Shown here piece by piece: positions 50,014-58,640 of a stretch of 64,000 bases of DNA. The position numbers were made by a program, and so were the translations under genes. Position 1 is the stretch's first letter. Every line of letters begins with the position of its first letter. The DNA comes from JBMOLL01 sp049325415 (GTDB lineage: Bacteria; Bacteroidota; Bacteroidia; Bacteroidales; GCA-2748055), in assembly GCA_049325415.1 (NCBI GenBank), contig JBMOLL010000008.1, positions 61,535 through 125,534 of the forward strand. The letters run 5' to 3'. Under the pieces are notes generated by a model. That model saw only the letters and a list, made by a program, of their open reading frames with translations, ran no database searches and was not told where the DNA came from.

Positions 50014-51051
50014 ATGTTTAAATCGACCAGGGACCAGGCAGCTTTCATCGCTCTGATAATCGTGGTTTTATTCATTGGCGGTCATTTCCTGTTCAACCTG
50101 ATCCCGTTCCGCAACACCTTCATCCGGGAGATCACGCTGGCGATTCTTTTATTTGCTGTCACCTATTTCACGGTGTTGTTTCTTTTCAACCGCTTCATCG
50201 AGAAGCGGGTGAATCCGATTTTCAAGACCATTCAGAGCCACACCCTTTCGCAGAAAGAGCTCAGGAAGAAGATCAGCAGCGATGACATTACCAGGTCGCT
50301 GAACCAGGAGGTGGAAGACTGGGCGGCAGGGAAGAGTGAGGAGATCCGGAAATTGCGCCAGATGGAGAAGTACAGGAAGGATTTCCTGGGGAATGTATCC
50401 CACGAACTGAAAACGCCCATCTTTAATATTCAGGGTTATGTGCTTACCCTGCTTGACGGCGGGATCGAGGATCCGAATATCAACCGGCTTTACCTGGAAC
50501 GGACGGAGAAGAGTATCAACCGGATGATCAACATCGTCGATGACCTCGAATCGATCGCCCGGCTTGAATCGGGGGAGTTCAAGCTGAAAATGGAAAGTTT
50601 TAATATCGTGAAGCTGGTTGAGGAGGTTTTTGAAGGGCAGGAGATGCAGGCCCGGAAGATGAATATCCGGCTGATGTTTGACTCAGGCTACAGCAAGCCG
50701 ATCAAGGTTTTTGCCGACAGGAAAAGGATCATGGAAGTAGTGGGAAACCTGGTGGGCAATTCGGTCAAATACGGAAAGAAAAACGGCCGGACCATTGTTG
50801 GTTTTACCGATACGGGAGATTCGGTGCTGGTGGACATCACGGACGACGGGATCGGTATTGCGGAAGATGACCTTCCCCGCATTTTCGAACGGTTTTACCG
50901 GGTCGACAAGAGCCGGTCGCGCGATTCGGGAGGAACGGGTCTGGGCCTGGCCATCGTGAAGCATATTATCCAGGCGCACAATCAGACTATCAATGTAAGG
51001 AGTAAGCCGGATAAAGGATCGTCTTTTATTTTTTCTCTCAAGAAGGGATAG
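50014..51051 (+). CDS. Membrane sensor histidine kinase without adjacent response regulator
   Basis: A 345-residue kinase. Two membrane helices (about 10-31 and 37-58) leave almost no periplasmic loop, so it probably senses the membrane or another protein. The H-box is FLGNVSHELKTPIFN (phospho-histidine near residue 131), the N-box is VVGNLVGNSVKYGKK, and the G-boxes are DITDDGIGIAEDDLPRIFER and GGTGLGLAIVKHII. It resembles PhoR-type kinases. No response regulator lies nearby. It follows the POTRA/barrel gene by 16 bases, and its last 14 bases overlap the convergent ispG gene. Confidence 0.92.
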   Translation: MFKSTRDQAAFIALIIVVLFIGGHFLFNLIPFRNTFIREITLAILLFAVTYFTVLFLFNRFIEKRVNPIFKTIQSHTLSQKELRKKISSDDITRSLNQEVEDWAAGKSEEIRKLRQMEKYRKDFLGNVSHELKTPIFNIQGYVLTLLDGGIEDPNINRLYLERTEKSINRMINIVDDLESIARLESGEFKLKMESFNIVKLVEEVFEGQEMQARKMNIRLMFDSGYSKPIKVFADRKRIMEVVGNLVGNSVKYGKKNGRTIVGFTDTGDSVLVDITDDGIGIAEDDLPRIFERFYRVDKSRSRDSGGTGLGLAIVKHIIQAHNQTINVRSKPDKGSSFIFSLKKG

Positions 51052-52804
51052 GCTCTTTCCAGTCGCCATAATGCCTGATCAGTGAAATAAGTTCGCCGAC
51101 GGCTTCATTTTCCGGCACGCCCTTTTTGACCGGAGTTTTTCCTTTGTAGAGTGTCACCTGGCCGCGACCGGCACCGACATAGCCATAGTCGGCATCAGCC
51201 ATTTCGCCCGGACCATTGACGATGCAGCCCATCACGGCGATTTTCAGTCCCGGCAGGTGAGCCGTGGCCTGGCGGATCTTTTTCAGGGTTGTTTCAATGT
51301 CGAACAGGGTTCTGCCGCAGGACGGGCAGGCGATATATTCCGTTTTTGAAAAGCGGGAACGGGCTGCCTGCAGGATGTTCAGGGCCAGTTCGGCAGATTC
51401 TTGCGGGGACCTGTCCGGCTGATCGGGCCACAGGCCGTCGATCAGGCCATCGATCAATAGTGCTCCACAGTCACCGGCGGTTCGGATCATGAGCCGCAGG
51501 GCGTCGTCGGGAGGGGTCTTATACCGGAGGATTACCGGGGCCCGGAAGCCGGCATCGTAATAGTTTTTGAGCCAGAAGCGGATGTCGGTGACCGGTTCTC
51601 CCGTGTCATCGAGGATCAGTAATTCGGGGCGCGGGAAGAGGGTTTCCAGCGTCGCAACCGGCACGGACGGGGACAGGAGCAGGGCCCGGGCATCGGGTGA
51701 AGTGCTCCAGTCATCGACGGAGTATAAGGTTTCGGAAAAGAGTGAACCGGCAGGCGTTTTTCCTGAGAGTGTAAGGCGGGAGGTGCCTGTATCAGCAAAA
51801 AGATCGGAAGGGCCTGAACCCGGCTTTCCGGACACCACGACCACGGGCGTTTTTCCTCCCCCGAGACCTTTATACAGGTTTCTTTCCGGGGGAGACCAGG
51901 AGAAGGGATCCCAGCTTCCCGGAGCAAGGGGATCATAAGGCAGGGATTCCGGTTTCGGGAAGCAGGCGCGAAGAGCGGCGGCGGCGGGAAGCTCATTTTC
52001 CGGCGCTTCGGTAAGGGAAACGCGGATCGTATCCCCGAAGCCTTCTGCCAGGAGGGGAGCAATCCCCACGGCAGAACGGATCCGGCCCTCCTCGCCATCA
52101 CCCGCTTCGGTCACTCCGAGATGCAGGGGCACCGACAGCATTTCCTGCTGCAGTTTTTTCGCCAGGAGGCGGACACTCTGGACCATCACCCGCGTATTGC
52201 TTGATTTCATGGAGACCACCAGGCGGTCGAAGCCGGCCTCATGGCAGATGCGGATAAACTCCATCGCCGATTCAGCCATACCTTCGGGTGTGTCACCGTA
52301 TTTTGACATGACCCGCGGAGAAAGAGAGCCGTGGTTCACCCCGATGCGAAGGGCGGTATTATTTTCACGGCACAACTTCAGCAGGGGCTGAATACGTTCC
52401 CTGATCTGCCGGAGACCGTTGTTGTAGTCCTCTTCCGAGTACGCTGTATCTGAGCCGGAACGCTTCTCCGTATAGTTGCCGGGATTGATCCGGACCTTAT
52501 CGACAAGTCCGGCTGCTTTTTCAGCCACGGCCGGATTGAAATGTACGTCGGCTATCACGGGGACTTTAATACCGGCGGCATGAAGCCTGTCGCGGATGAT
52601 CTTCAGGCTTTCCGCTTCCCGGGCACCCTGAGTGGTAAGCCTGACCAGTTCTGCACCGGTACCGATCATGCGAAGGCATTGCGCGACAGAGGCTTCCACG
52701 TCATTTGTGTCGGTATTGGCCATGGACTGGATCCGCACGGGGCTTTGGCCGCCCAGCGGGAGCGTACCGATGATGATCTGTGCAGAGCGGTAGGTTTTAA
52801 ACAT
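51038..52804 (-). CDS. ispG: 4-hydroxy-3-methylbut-2-enyl diphosphate synthase, long form
   Basis: A 588-residue iron-sulfur enzyme, the penultimate step of the non-mevalonate pathway. The N-terminal TIM barrel has VRIQSMANTDTNDVEAS and ADVHFNPAVAEKA. The cluster domain at the C-terminus has CPSCGRTLFD and VMGCIVNGPGEMADADYGY with the cluster cysteines. Between them lies an extra domain of roughly 200-250 residues, as in the plant, Chlamydia and Bacteroidetes form. The extra domain is the least conserved part and is strikingly GC-rich here. It starts 12 bases after the cysS stop and overlaps the convergent kinase gene by 14 bases. Confidence 0.96.
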   Translation of the reverse strand: MFKTYRSAQIIIGTLPLGGQSPVRIQSMANTDTNDVEASVAQCLRMIGTGAELVRLTTQGAREAESLKIIRDRLHAAGIKVPVIADVHFNPAVAEKAAGLVDKVRINPGNYTEKRSGSDTAYSEEDYNNGLRQIRERIQPLLKLCRENNTALRIGVNHGSLSPRVMSKYGDTPEGMAESAMEFIRICHEAGFDRLVVSMKSSNTRVMVQSVRLLAKKLQQEMLSVPLHLGVTEAGDGEEGRIRSAVGIAPLLAEGFGDTIRVSLTEAPENELPAAAALRACFPKPESLPYDPLAPGSWDPFSWSPPERNLYKGLGGGKTPVVVVSGKPGSGPSDLFADTGTSRLTLSGKTPAGSLFSETLYSVDDWSTSPDARALLLSPSVPVATLETLFPRPELLILDDTGEPVTDIRFWLKNYYDAGFRAPVILRYKTPPDDALRLMIRTAGDCGALLIDGLIDGLWPDQPDRSPQESAELALNILQAARSRFSKTEYIACPSCGRTLFDIETTLKKIRQATAHLPGLKIAVMGCIVNGPGEMADADYGYVGAGRGQVTLYKGKTPVKKGVPENEAVGELISLIRHYGDWKEPIPS

Positions 52805-52816
52805 CGCGGAGTCCCT

Positions 52817-54286
52817 TTATTTCCATTCCCAGTCGGTACCGTCTTTGCGGTCCTTGATTATTACGCCCAGGCCGGCCAGCAGATCCCGGATCCGATCGGA
52901 GGTTGCCCAGTCTTTGCGTGCTTTGGCTTCGGAGCGGATCTGCAGCACGGTTTCAACCAGTTCCCGGCTTTTCTCCTGATTGCCAGTTGTTTCGGACGGG
53001 AGTTGCAGTCCCAGTACATTTCCGGCATAGGTTGCAAACAGGGTCTTCAGTTTACCGAGTTGTTCCTGGCTGAGGGAAAGGGTTCCGGCAACTGCGGAAT
53101 TAACCGATTTTACAGCATCAAACAGGAAGCCAATCAACAGGGGAGTGTTGAGGTCGTCGTTCATAGCTGCGGCGCAGTTATTTTCCAGGGTTTCGATATC
53201 GAGCGCGCCGGTGTCGGAAGCCCGGAGATCCTTTAGCTGTGCCCAGGCTGCCAGCAGTCGCTGCAATCCTTTTCCGGAGGAAAGAAGCGCTTCGTTGGAA
53301 AAATCAAGTGTGCTTCGGTAGTGGGCCTGGAGAATGAAAAAGCGGATAACGGACGGGTCATAAGCCTGTTGAAGCAGGGGATGATCTCCGGAGAAGAGCT
53401 GATCCAGGGTGATGAAATTGCCCAGGGAGCGGCCCATCTTCTGGCCGTTAATGGTAATCATATTGTTGTGCATCCAGTATTTTACCGGTTCGTCGCCGTA
53501 CCCGGCAACCGACTGTGCTATTTCGCATTCGTGGTGTGGGAAGAGCAGGTCCATTCCTCCCCCGTGAATATCAAAATGCAGGCCCAGGTATTTTGTACTC
53601 ATGGCAGAGCATTCCAGGTGCCAGCCCGGATAACCGTCGCTCCATTCCGAGGGCCAGCGCATGATATGGGAGGGATCGGCTTTTTTCCAGAGGGCAAAAT
53701 CAAGGGGGCTTTTCTTTTCCGACTGGCCGCCGAGGGTCCGGGTATTGGAGATCAGATCTTCGGTTTTTCTTCCCGAAAGGATCCCGTAGTCGTGTTTTTC
53801 GCTGTATTTCGGGACATCGAAATAAACCGAGCCGTTATTGATATAGGCAAAACCCTTTTCCAGGATTTTCCGGATCAGTTCCTGTTGTTCGATGATATGA
53901 CCGCTGGCCCTAGGCTCGATACTCGGGCGGAGCACGTTCAGCTGATCCATGTTCCGGTGATAGGCGTTCATGTAATGCTGTACGACTTCCATGGGTTCGA
54001 GGTCCTCGAGGCGCGCTTTTTTCAGAATTTTATCCTCCCCTTCGTCCGCATCGTTTTCGAGATGGCCCACATCGGTAATATTGCGCACATACCTGACCTT
54101 ATAACCCAGGTGCTGAAGGTAACGGTACAGCACATCGAAGGTGATAGCCTGTCGTGCATGACCAAGGTGAGCATCCCCGTAAACGGTCGGTCCGCAGGAA
54201 TACAGTCCGACAAAAGGTTCCTTCAGCGGTATGAACTGTTCCTTTTTCCGGTGCAGGGTGTTATATATATGAAGGGGATTTTCCAT
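52817..54286 (-). CDS. cysS: Cysteine-tRNA ligase
   Basis: A 489-residue class I synthetase. The zinc cysteine and HIGH-type motif are in YSCGPTVYGDAHLGHAR, further zinc ligands in HLECSAMS and HHECE. The KMSKS motif reads KMGRSLGN, a variant with a conserved lysine. The C-terminal helical DALR-type region ends with ATSDRIRDLLAGLGVIIKDR. I start at 54286 (MENPLHIYNTL); ATG 54292 and 54307 are alternatives. It is followed on the same strand by ispG after 12 bases. The 174 bases between cysS and RNase R starts hold no clear promoter consensus. Confidence 0.96.
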   Translation of the reverse strand: MENPLHIYNTLHRKKEQFIPLKEPFVGLYSCGPTVYGDAHLGHARQAITFDVLYRYLQHLGYKVRYVRNITDVGHLENDADEGEDKILKKARLEDLEPMEVVQHYMNAYHRNMDQLNVLRPSIEPRASGHIIEQQELIRKILEKGFAYINNGSVYFDVPKYSEKHDYGILSGRKTEDLISNTRTLGGQSEKKSPLDFALWKKADPSHIMRWPSEWSDGYPGWHLECSAMSTKYLGLHFDIHGGGMDLLFPHHECEIAQSVAGYGDEPVKYWMHNNMITINGQKMGRSLGNFITLDQLFSGDHPLLQQAYDPSVIRFFILQAHYRSTLDFSNEALLSSGKGLQRLLAAWAQLKDLRASDTGALDIETLENNCAAAMNDDLNTPLLIGFLFDAVKSVNSAVAGTLSLSQEQLGKLKTLFATYAGNVLGLQLPSETTGNQEKSRELVETVLQIRSEAKARKDWATSDRIRDLLAGLGVIIKDRKDGTDWEWK

Positions 54287-54460
54287 ATTCATTACTTCAG
54301 GGATCAATTAGTCGGGTAAAATTAGTAATTTTAATCGTTGCCGCTTCCTGTTTCCCCCGATAAACGTTTAATGATCAGCCTTCCACAGGTCGGGCAAGCA
54401 AAACGCTACCGGCGTACCGGGGGGTAAACCGGTCAGAAACAAAACCAAAAGTCATAACAT

Positions 54461-56656
54461 ATGTCAGCTAAAAAGAAATACTTCAGAGAGAAAAAGGGAT
54501 TAAGCAGGGAACAGGCTTCTACCATGATCATGGGAATTTTCGCCAGGAATCCGAAGCAGGTTTTCAATTACAAACAGATGTCGAAACAGTTGCTGGTGAA
54601 GGATCCTGAGGCGAAGAACAGGATAGGCCAGACGATGAATGAGCTGGCCGCTTCGGGCATGCTCGAGCAGGTGGAGCCCGGGAAGTTCAGGATGAAAGCG
54701 CGGGCCGGCTACGTGACCGGGACCATTGACATGACGCAACATGGCTATGCCTATCTCGTGGGAGAGGAGATCAAGGAGGATGTATTTATTGCCAGGAACA
54801 ACCTGAAGACGGCGCTGGACCGTGACCTGGTCAAGGTTTACATCTACCCGAGAAAGAGAAGCAGTAACAGGCTGGAGGGCGAAGTGGTGGAGATCCTTGA
54901 GCGGTCGAGGGAAACCTTTGTAGGAATGGTGGAGGTCTCGAAGAATTATGCCTTCCTGATCCCCGATAGCCGGAAGATGCCCTTTGATATTTTCATCCCC
55001 CTGGAAAAACTGAACGGGGCGAAGAACGGGCAGAAGGCCATTGCCCGCATTTCGGAGTGGCCCGAAAAGATGAAGAATCCTTTTGGTGAAATCACCGACG
55101 TCCTGGGCTATCCCGGGGAGAACGACACGGAGATGCATGCCATCCTGGCGGAGTTTGAGCTTCCGATCCATTTCCCTGCCGATGTGGAGGAGGCGGCTGA
55201 GGCTTTGCCTGACGTGATAACAGAGGAAGAGATCGGACGGCGAAGGGATTTTCGCGGGGTCCCGACCTTCACGATTGACCCCGCTGATGCCAAGGACTTC
55301 GACGATGCACTTTCGATCCGGCCATTCAAGAACGGGAACTGGGAGGTTGGAGTACATATTGCGGATGTGACGCATTACGTGCGGACCGACACGATCATCG
55401 ACAATGAAGCTTACGACCGGGCCACATCGGTTTACCTGGTGGACCGTGTTGTTCCGATGCTGCCGGAAAAGTTGTCGAACAATGTGTGTTCCCTGAATCC
55501 AAACGAGGACAAACTCTGTTTTTCAGCGGTGTTTGAGTTGAATGAAAAAGCCGAGATCATCGCAGAGTGGTTTGGCCGTACGGTCATTCATTCCGACCGC
55601 CGTTTTTCATATGAGGAGGCTCAGGCGGTTATCGAGACTGGAGAGGGAGACATGAAGGAGCAGATCCTGAAGCTGCACGAGCTTGCCCAGGTATTGAGAC
55701 AGAGAAGATATTCCAACGGGGCGATCAATTTTGAGCGCGATGAGGTTAAGTTTTACCTCGACGAGGAAGGGCGGCCCACCGGGGTATATTTCAAGCAGCA
55801 GAAGGAATCGAACCAGCTCATCGAAGAATTTATGCTGCTGGCCAACAAGCGGGTTGCCGAATTTGCCGGAAGGGGAGGCCGGTATGAAACGGAAGTCGTG
55901 CAGGAGGAGGAAAAGGGAAAGAAAATCAAGGGAAAGACCTTCGTATACAGGATCCACGACCTGCCCGATCCCGAGAAGATATCTTCCCTGAATTACTTTA
56001 TCCGGAAGTTCGGATACAGTATTCAGACACAGTCGGGGGCAAAGGTCGGGCGTTCCCTGAACAAAATGCTCGATGAAGTACAGGGAAAAAAGGAGCAGCA
56101 TGTCATTGAAAACATGGCACTGCGGGCAATGGCCAAGGCCCGGTATTCGACCAAGAACGTGGGTCATTATGGCCTGGCCTTTAAGGATTATACACATTTT
56201 ACTTCCCCGATCAGGCGTTATCCCGACATGATGGTTCACCGTCTGCTGGCCCATTACCTGAATCACGGGGAATCGAAGGATGCCCAGCGATACGAGAAGC
56301 GTTGCGAGCATGCCTCTGAAATGGAGCGCAGGGCCATTGATGCGGAAAGAGCCTCTATCAAGTACAAACAGGTGGAATTTATGCAGGACAAGCTGGGCCA
56401 GGTCTTCGACGGTGTTGTTTCCGGACTTACCGAGTGGGGTTTGTATGTGGAGATCGTTGAGAACAAGTGTGAAGGCATGATCGGCGTCAGGAGCCTGATG
56501 GACGATTTCTACGAGTTCGATGAGGAAAACTACAGGATCATAGGCCGCCACAGCGGTCGCTCCTTTGAAATCGGCGATCCGGTAAAAGTAGAAGTTGTGC
56601 AGGCAAACCTTTCCAAAAGGCAGCTGGATTACAAGCTGATTGAAGAAACCCCATGA
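54461..56656 (+). CDS. rnr: Ribonuclease R
   Basis: A 731-residue RNase II-family 3'-5' exonuclease degrading structured RNA. The N-terminal winged helix (about 20-75) is followed by cold-shock domains (about 80-230), the RNB catalytic domain with TIDPADAKDFDDALSI (metal-binding aspartates near residue 280), HIADVTHYV and the later HYGLAFKDYTHFTSPIRRYP, then an S1 domain near the end (GVVSGLTEWGLYVEIVENKC). All catalytic residues seem present. It is divergent from cysS and followed by the TetR gene after a 190-base spacer. Confidence 0.96.
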   Translation: MSAKKKYFREKKGLSREQASTMIMGIFARNPKQVFNYKQMSKQLLVKDPEAKNRIGQTMNELAASGMLEQVEPGKFRMKARAGYVTGTIDMTQHGYAYLVGEEIKEDVFIARNNLKTALDRDLVKVYIYPRKRSSNRLEGEVVEILERSRETFVGMVEVSKNYAFLIPDSRKMPFDIFIPLEKLNGAKNGQKAIARISEWPEKMKNPFGEITDVLGYPGENDTEMHAILAEFELPIHFPADVEEAAEALPDVITEEEIGRRRDFRGVPTFTIDPADAKDFDDALSIRPFKNGNWEVGVHIADVTHYVRTDTIIDNEAYDRATSVYLVDRVVPMLPEKLSNNVCSLNPNEDKLCFSAVFELNEKAEIIAEWFGRTVIHSDRRFSYEEAQAVIETGEGDMKEQILKLHELAQVLRQRRYSNGAINFERDEVKFYLDEEGRPTGVYFKQQKESNQLIEEFMLLANKRVAEFAGRGGRYETEVVQEEEKGKKIKGKTFVYRIHDLPDPEKISSLNYFIRKFGYSIQTQSGAKVGRSLNKMLDEVQGKKEQHVIENMALRAMAKARYSTKNVGHYGLAFKDYTHFTSPIRRYPDMMVHRLLAHYLNHGESKDAQRYEKRCEHASEMERRAIDAERASIKYKQVEFMQDKLGQVFDGVVSGLTEWGLYVEIVENKCEGMIGVRSLMDDFYEFDEENYRIIGRHSGRSFEIGDPVKVEVVQANLSKRQLDYKLIEETP

Positions 56657-56751
56657 CTGTCGTAAGAGCATAAAAAATGATCCGGGTCGATTATTGTTCG
56701 AAAAACAACGTTCTGTTCTGTCAGGAAAAACAGGGTTCATAAAGGCGGCTT

Positions 56752-56785
56752 ACAGTTTGTCGACTAAACAGTTTAAATTGTCGAC
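56752..56785. promoter_or_regulatory. Candidate operator of the TetR regulator
   Basis: Two copies of TTGTCGAC (56757-56764 and 56778-56785), each with the GTCGAC palindrome, 21 bp apart centre to centre, or two helical turns. They lie just upstream of the TetR -33 box, where a bound repressor would block the promoter. Confidence 0.5.
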
Positions 56786-56791
56786 GAAAAA

Positions 56792-56823
56792 TTTGTAAAC
56801 CCTGGTTTAAGGGCTTATCTTTA
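56792..56823 (+). promoter_or_regulatory. Promoter of the TetR regulator gene
   Basis: TTTG (56792-56795), 20 bases, TATCTTTA (56816-56823): both elements of the Bacteroidetes promoter at the usual spacing, with one mismatch at the last base. The ATG follows 23 bases later. Confidence 0.6.
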
Positions 56824-56846
56824 GTCCACTCCAAAAAAAAGAACAG

Positions 56847-57434
56847 ATGGTTGTTGTTAAAGATGAGATACGTACGCAGATTGTAAGTGTTGCGTCCAAG
56901 ATATTTTCCCGTTATGGTTTCAAAAAGACCACCATGGAGGAAATTGCTGCGGCCTCCCGCAAGGGCAAAAGTTCCATTTATTACTATTTTAAAAGCAAGG
57001 AAGAAATTTTCAACGCTGTAGTGGAGAAGGAGGCTGAGGAGCTGCGGGAGGAATTGATTTCTACTTTGAATTCCTGCAGCACGCCGATGGAGAAACTGAA
57101 AGCCTACGTGTTGTTCCGGCTTCACAACGTAAGGACCATGGCCAATTTTCATGCTGCCCTGAAGCAGGAATATTTTTCCCAGATGGATTTTATCATTAAG
57201 ATCCGCAAGGAATTCGACCGTGACGAGCTGAATGTGGTGAGGGGGATCCTTGAGGCGGGGATAAGGGAAGGAGCATTTCTGATCAATGATCCCGAGATCG
57301 GGGCCATTGCCATTTCCACTATGATGAAGGGTCTGGAAGTGCCGCTATTCCTGAACAAGGAAAGAAAGGAAGACCGGGAAAAGCTTCTGGATGATCTGAT
57401 CAAGGTGATTTTTTACGGGCTGATCAAGCGCTGA
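56847..57434 (+). CDS. TetR/AcrR family transcriptional regulator
   Basis: A 195-residue regulator. The helix-turn-helix is at about residues 15-55: RYGFKKTTMEEIAAASRKGK followed by SSIYYYFKSKEEIFNAVVEK. The C-terminal ligand domain has no recognisable signature. No efflux pump or other typical target is adjacent; the neighbours are RNase R and lspA. It has its own promoter and a likely operator, so autoregulation is probable. The last 11 bases overlap the convergent lspA gene. Confidence 0.92.
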   Translation: MVVVKDEIRTQIVSVASKIFSRYGFKKTTMEEIAAASRKGKSSIYYYFKSKEEIFNAVVEKEAEELREELISTLNSCSTPMEKLKAYVLFRLHNVRTMANFHAALKQEYFSQMDFIIKIRKEFDRDELNVVRGILEAGIREGAFLINDPEIGAIAISTMMKGLEVPLFLNKERKEDREKLLDDLIKVIFYGLIKR

Positions 57435-58125
57435 AATCCGTTTGTTTATTTTCGTCGTCGGAATACGTGCCGGTAACCGTAACTTCTTCCGGAGTGCTTT
57501 CATTTTCCAGTACGGTATTCAAAGAATGAAAATAGCGTTTCTGGTTAAAAAGGATCAGAACGACGGCAATGGTGATGGAGGTGTCGGCGATATTAAAAAC
57601 AGGCCGGAAAAAGATAAATGGTTCGCCTGGCCGGAAAGGGAACCAGGAGGGATAGGACCCCCGCAGGACAGGGAAATAGAACATATCCACCACTTTACCA
57701 TGAAGAAAGGAGGAATAGCCGCCTCCTTCGGGAAAGATCGTGGCGACGGTTGCCGAGCTGCTGCCGCTGAAGATCATTCCGTAAAACGCAGAATCGATAA
57801 TATTTCCCAGGGCGCCTGCCATAATCATGGAGAGAGAAAGGATCAGTCCCGGGTGAGCATTTCTGCGGATGAGGTAACGCATATAGAAGCCTATAATAAC
57901 GGCGGCAACAAGCCGGAAAAGGGTTAGGATCAGTTTGCCGTAGTCGCCTGGAAGGCGCAGACCAAAGGCCATTCCATTATTCTCAACAAAATGAAGCACA
58001 ACCCTGTCGCCCAGAATGGGGATCTGCTCAAAAAGGGTCATATGGGTTTTGACCCAGATTTTCAATACCTGGTCGAGTAACAGGATAAGCAGGACGATAA
58101 AAATGGATTTCTTTGTAAGCGACAT
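57424..58125 (-). CDS. lspA: Lipoprotein signal peptidase (signal peptidase II)
   Basis: A 233-residue inner-membrane aspartyl protease that removes signal peptides of diacylated prolipoproteins. Four helices are visible. Family blocks are ENNGMAFGL, GALGNIIDSAFYG and the catalytic aspartates in GKVVDMFYFP and FNIADTSIT. It is longer than the E. coli enzyme because of an insertion between the aspartates and a polar C-terminal tail; I recall this in Bacteroidetes. It is the last gene of an ileS-traR-lspA run, 79 bases after the TraR-like gene. Confidence 0.95.
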   Translation of the reverse strand: MSLTKKSIFIVLLILLLDQVLKIWVKTHMTLFEQIPILGDRVVLHFVENNGMAFGLRLPGDYGKLILTLFRLVAAVIIGFYMRYLIRRNAHPGLILSLSMIMAGALGNIIDSAFYGMIFSGSSSATVATIFPEGGGYSSFLHGKVVDMFYFPVLRGSYPSWFPFRPGEPFIFFRPVFNIADTSITIAVVLILFNQKRYFHSLNTVLENESTPEEVTVTGTYSDDENKQTDFSA

Positions 58126-58204
58126 TAATCTGGCATTTGAAAGGCGCTAGGGAATCCTGTCCGGGAGGCAGACCGGAGAAAGGAATCGTTGATATCAGAG
58201 CTTT

Positions 58205-58582
58205 TCAGGCACCTCTCTCTTTGGCTTCAATACTGAGGGTGGCATGAGGAACGGCGCGGAGCCTTTCCTTGGAGATTAGTTTGCCCGTTTCGCGGCAGAT
58301 GCCGTAGGTTTTGTTTTCTACCCTGACCAGTGCAGCCTGCAGGTGCTGAATAAATTTAAGCTGACGCTGGGCAAGTCTCCCGGCCTCCTCTTTCGACAGG
58401 GTTGCAGCGCCCTCTTCAAGAACCTTGAAGGTGGGTGATGTATCCTGGGTATCGTTGCTTTCGCTCTGGGTTATGGCCGATTTAAGCAGCTCATAGTCCT
58501 CCTTGGCTTTTTCGAGTTTCTGCAGAATAATCTCTTTGAATTCCGCTAACTCATCATCGGAATATCTTGTTTTCTCAGCCAT
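58205..58582 (-). CDS. TraR/DksA family protein without zinc cysteines
   Basis: A 125-residue protein with an N-terminal coiled coil (about 8-90) and a DksA-type C-terminus. The zinc finger that normally has four cysteines reads GICRETGKLISKERL and PHATLSIEAKE: only the first cysteine remains, the others being threonine, serine and alanine. As far as I know this is usual in Bacteroidetes homologues, so folding must not depend on zinc. It probably binds the RNA polymerase secondary channel. It lies between ileS (58 bases upstream) and lspA. Confidence 0.9.
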   Translation of the reverse strand: MAEKTRYSDDELAEFKEIILQKLEKAKEDYELLKSAITQSESNDTQDTSPTFKVLEEGAATLSKEEAGRLAQRQLKFIQHLQAALVRVENKTYGICRETGKLISKERLRAVPHATLSIEAKERGA

Positions 58583-58640
58583 GATGACGTTGTTTAGTGT
58601 GTTTAAATATACTAAAAAAACAGATCGGAAAACGGAAATC

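Noticed and set aside
49224..50075. 283-codon frame opposite the barrel protein gene
   Set aside because: The plus-strand gene has a signal peptide, POTRA domain and barrel; the opposite frame shows nothing.
53321..54319. 332-codon frame opposite cysS
   Set aside because: Shadow of cysS with no domain features.
55607..56740. 377-codon frame opposite RNase R
   Set aside because: Antisense to catalytic motifs of RNase R; no family pattern.
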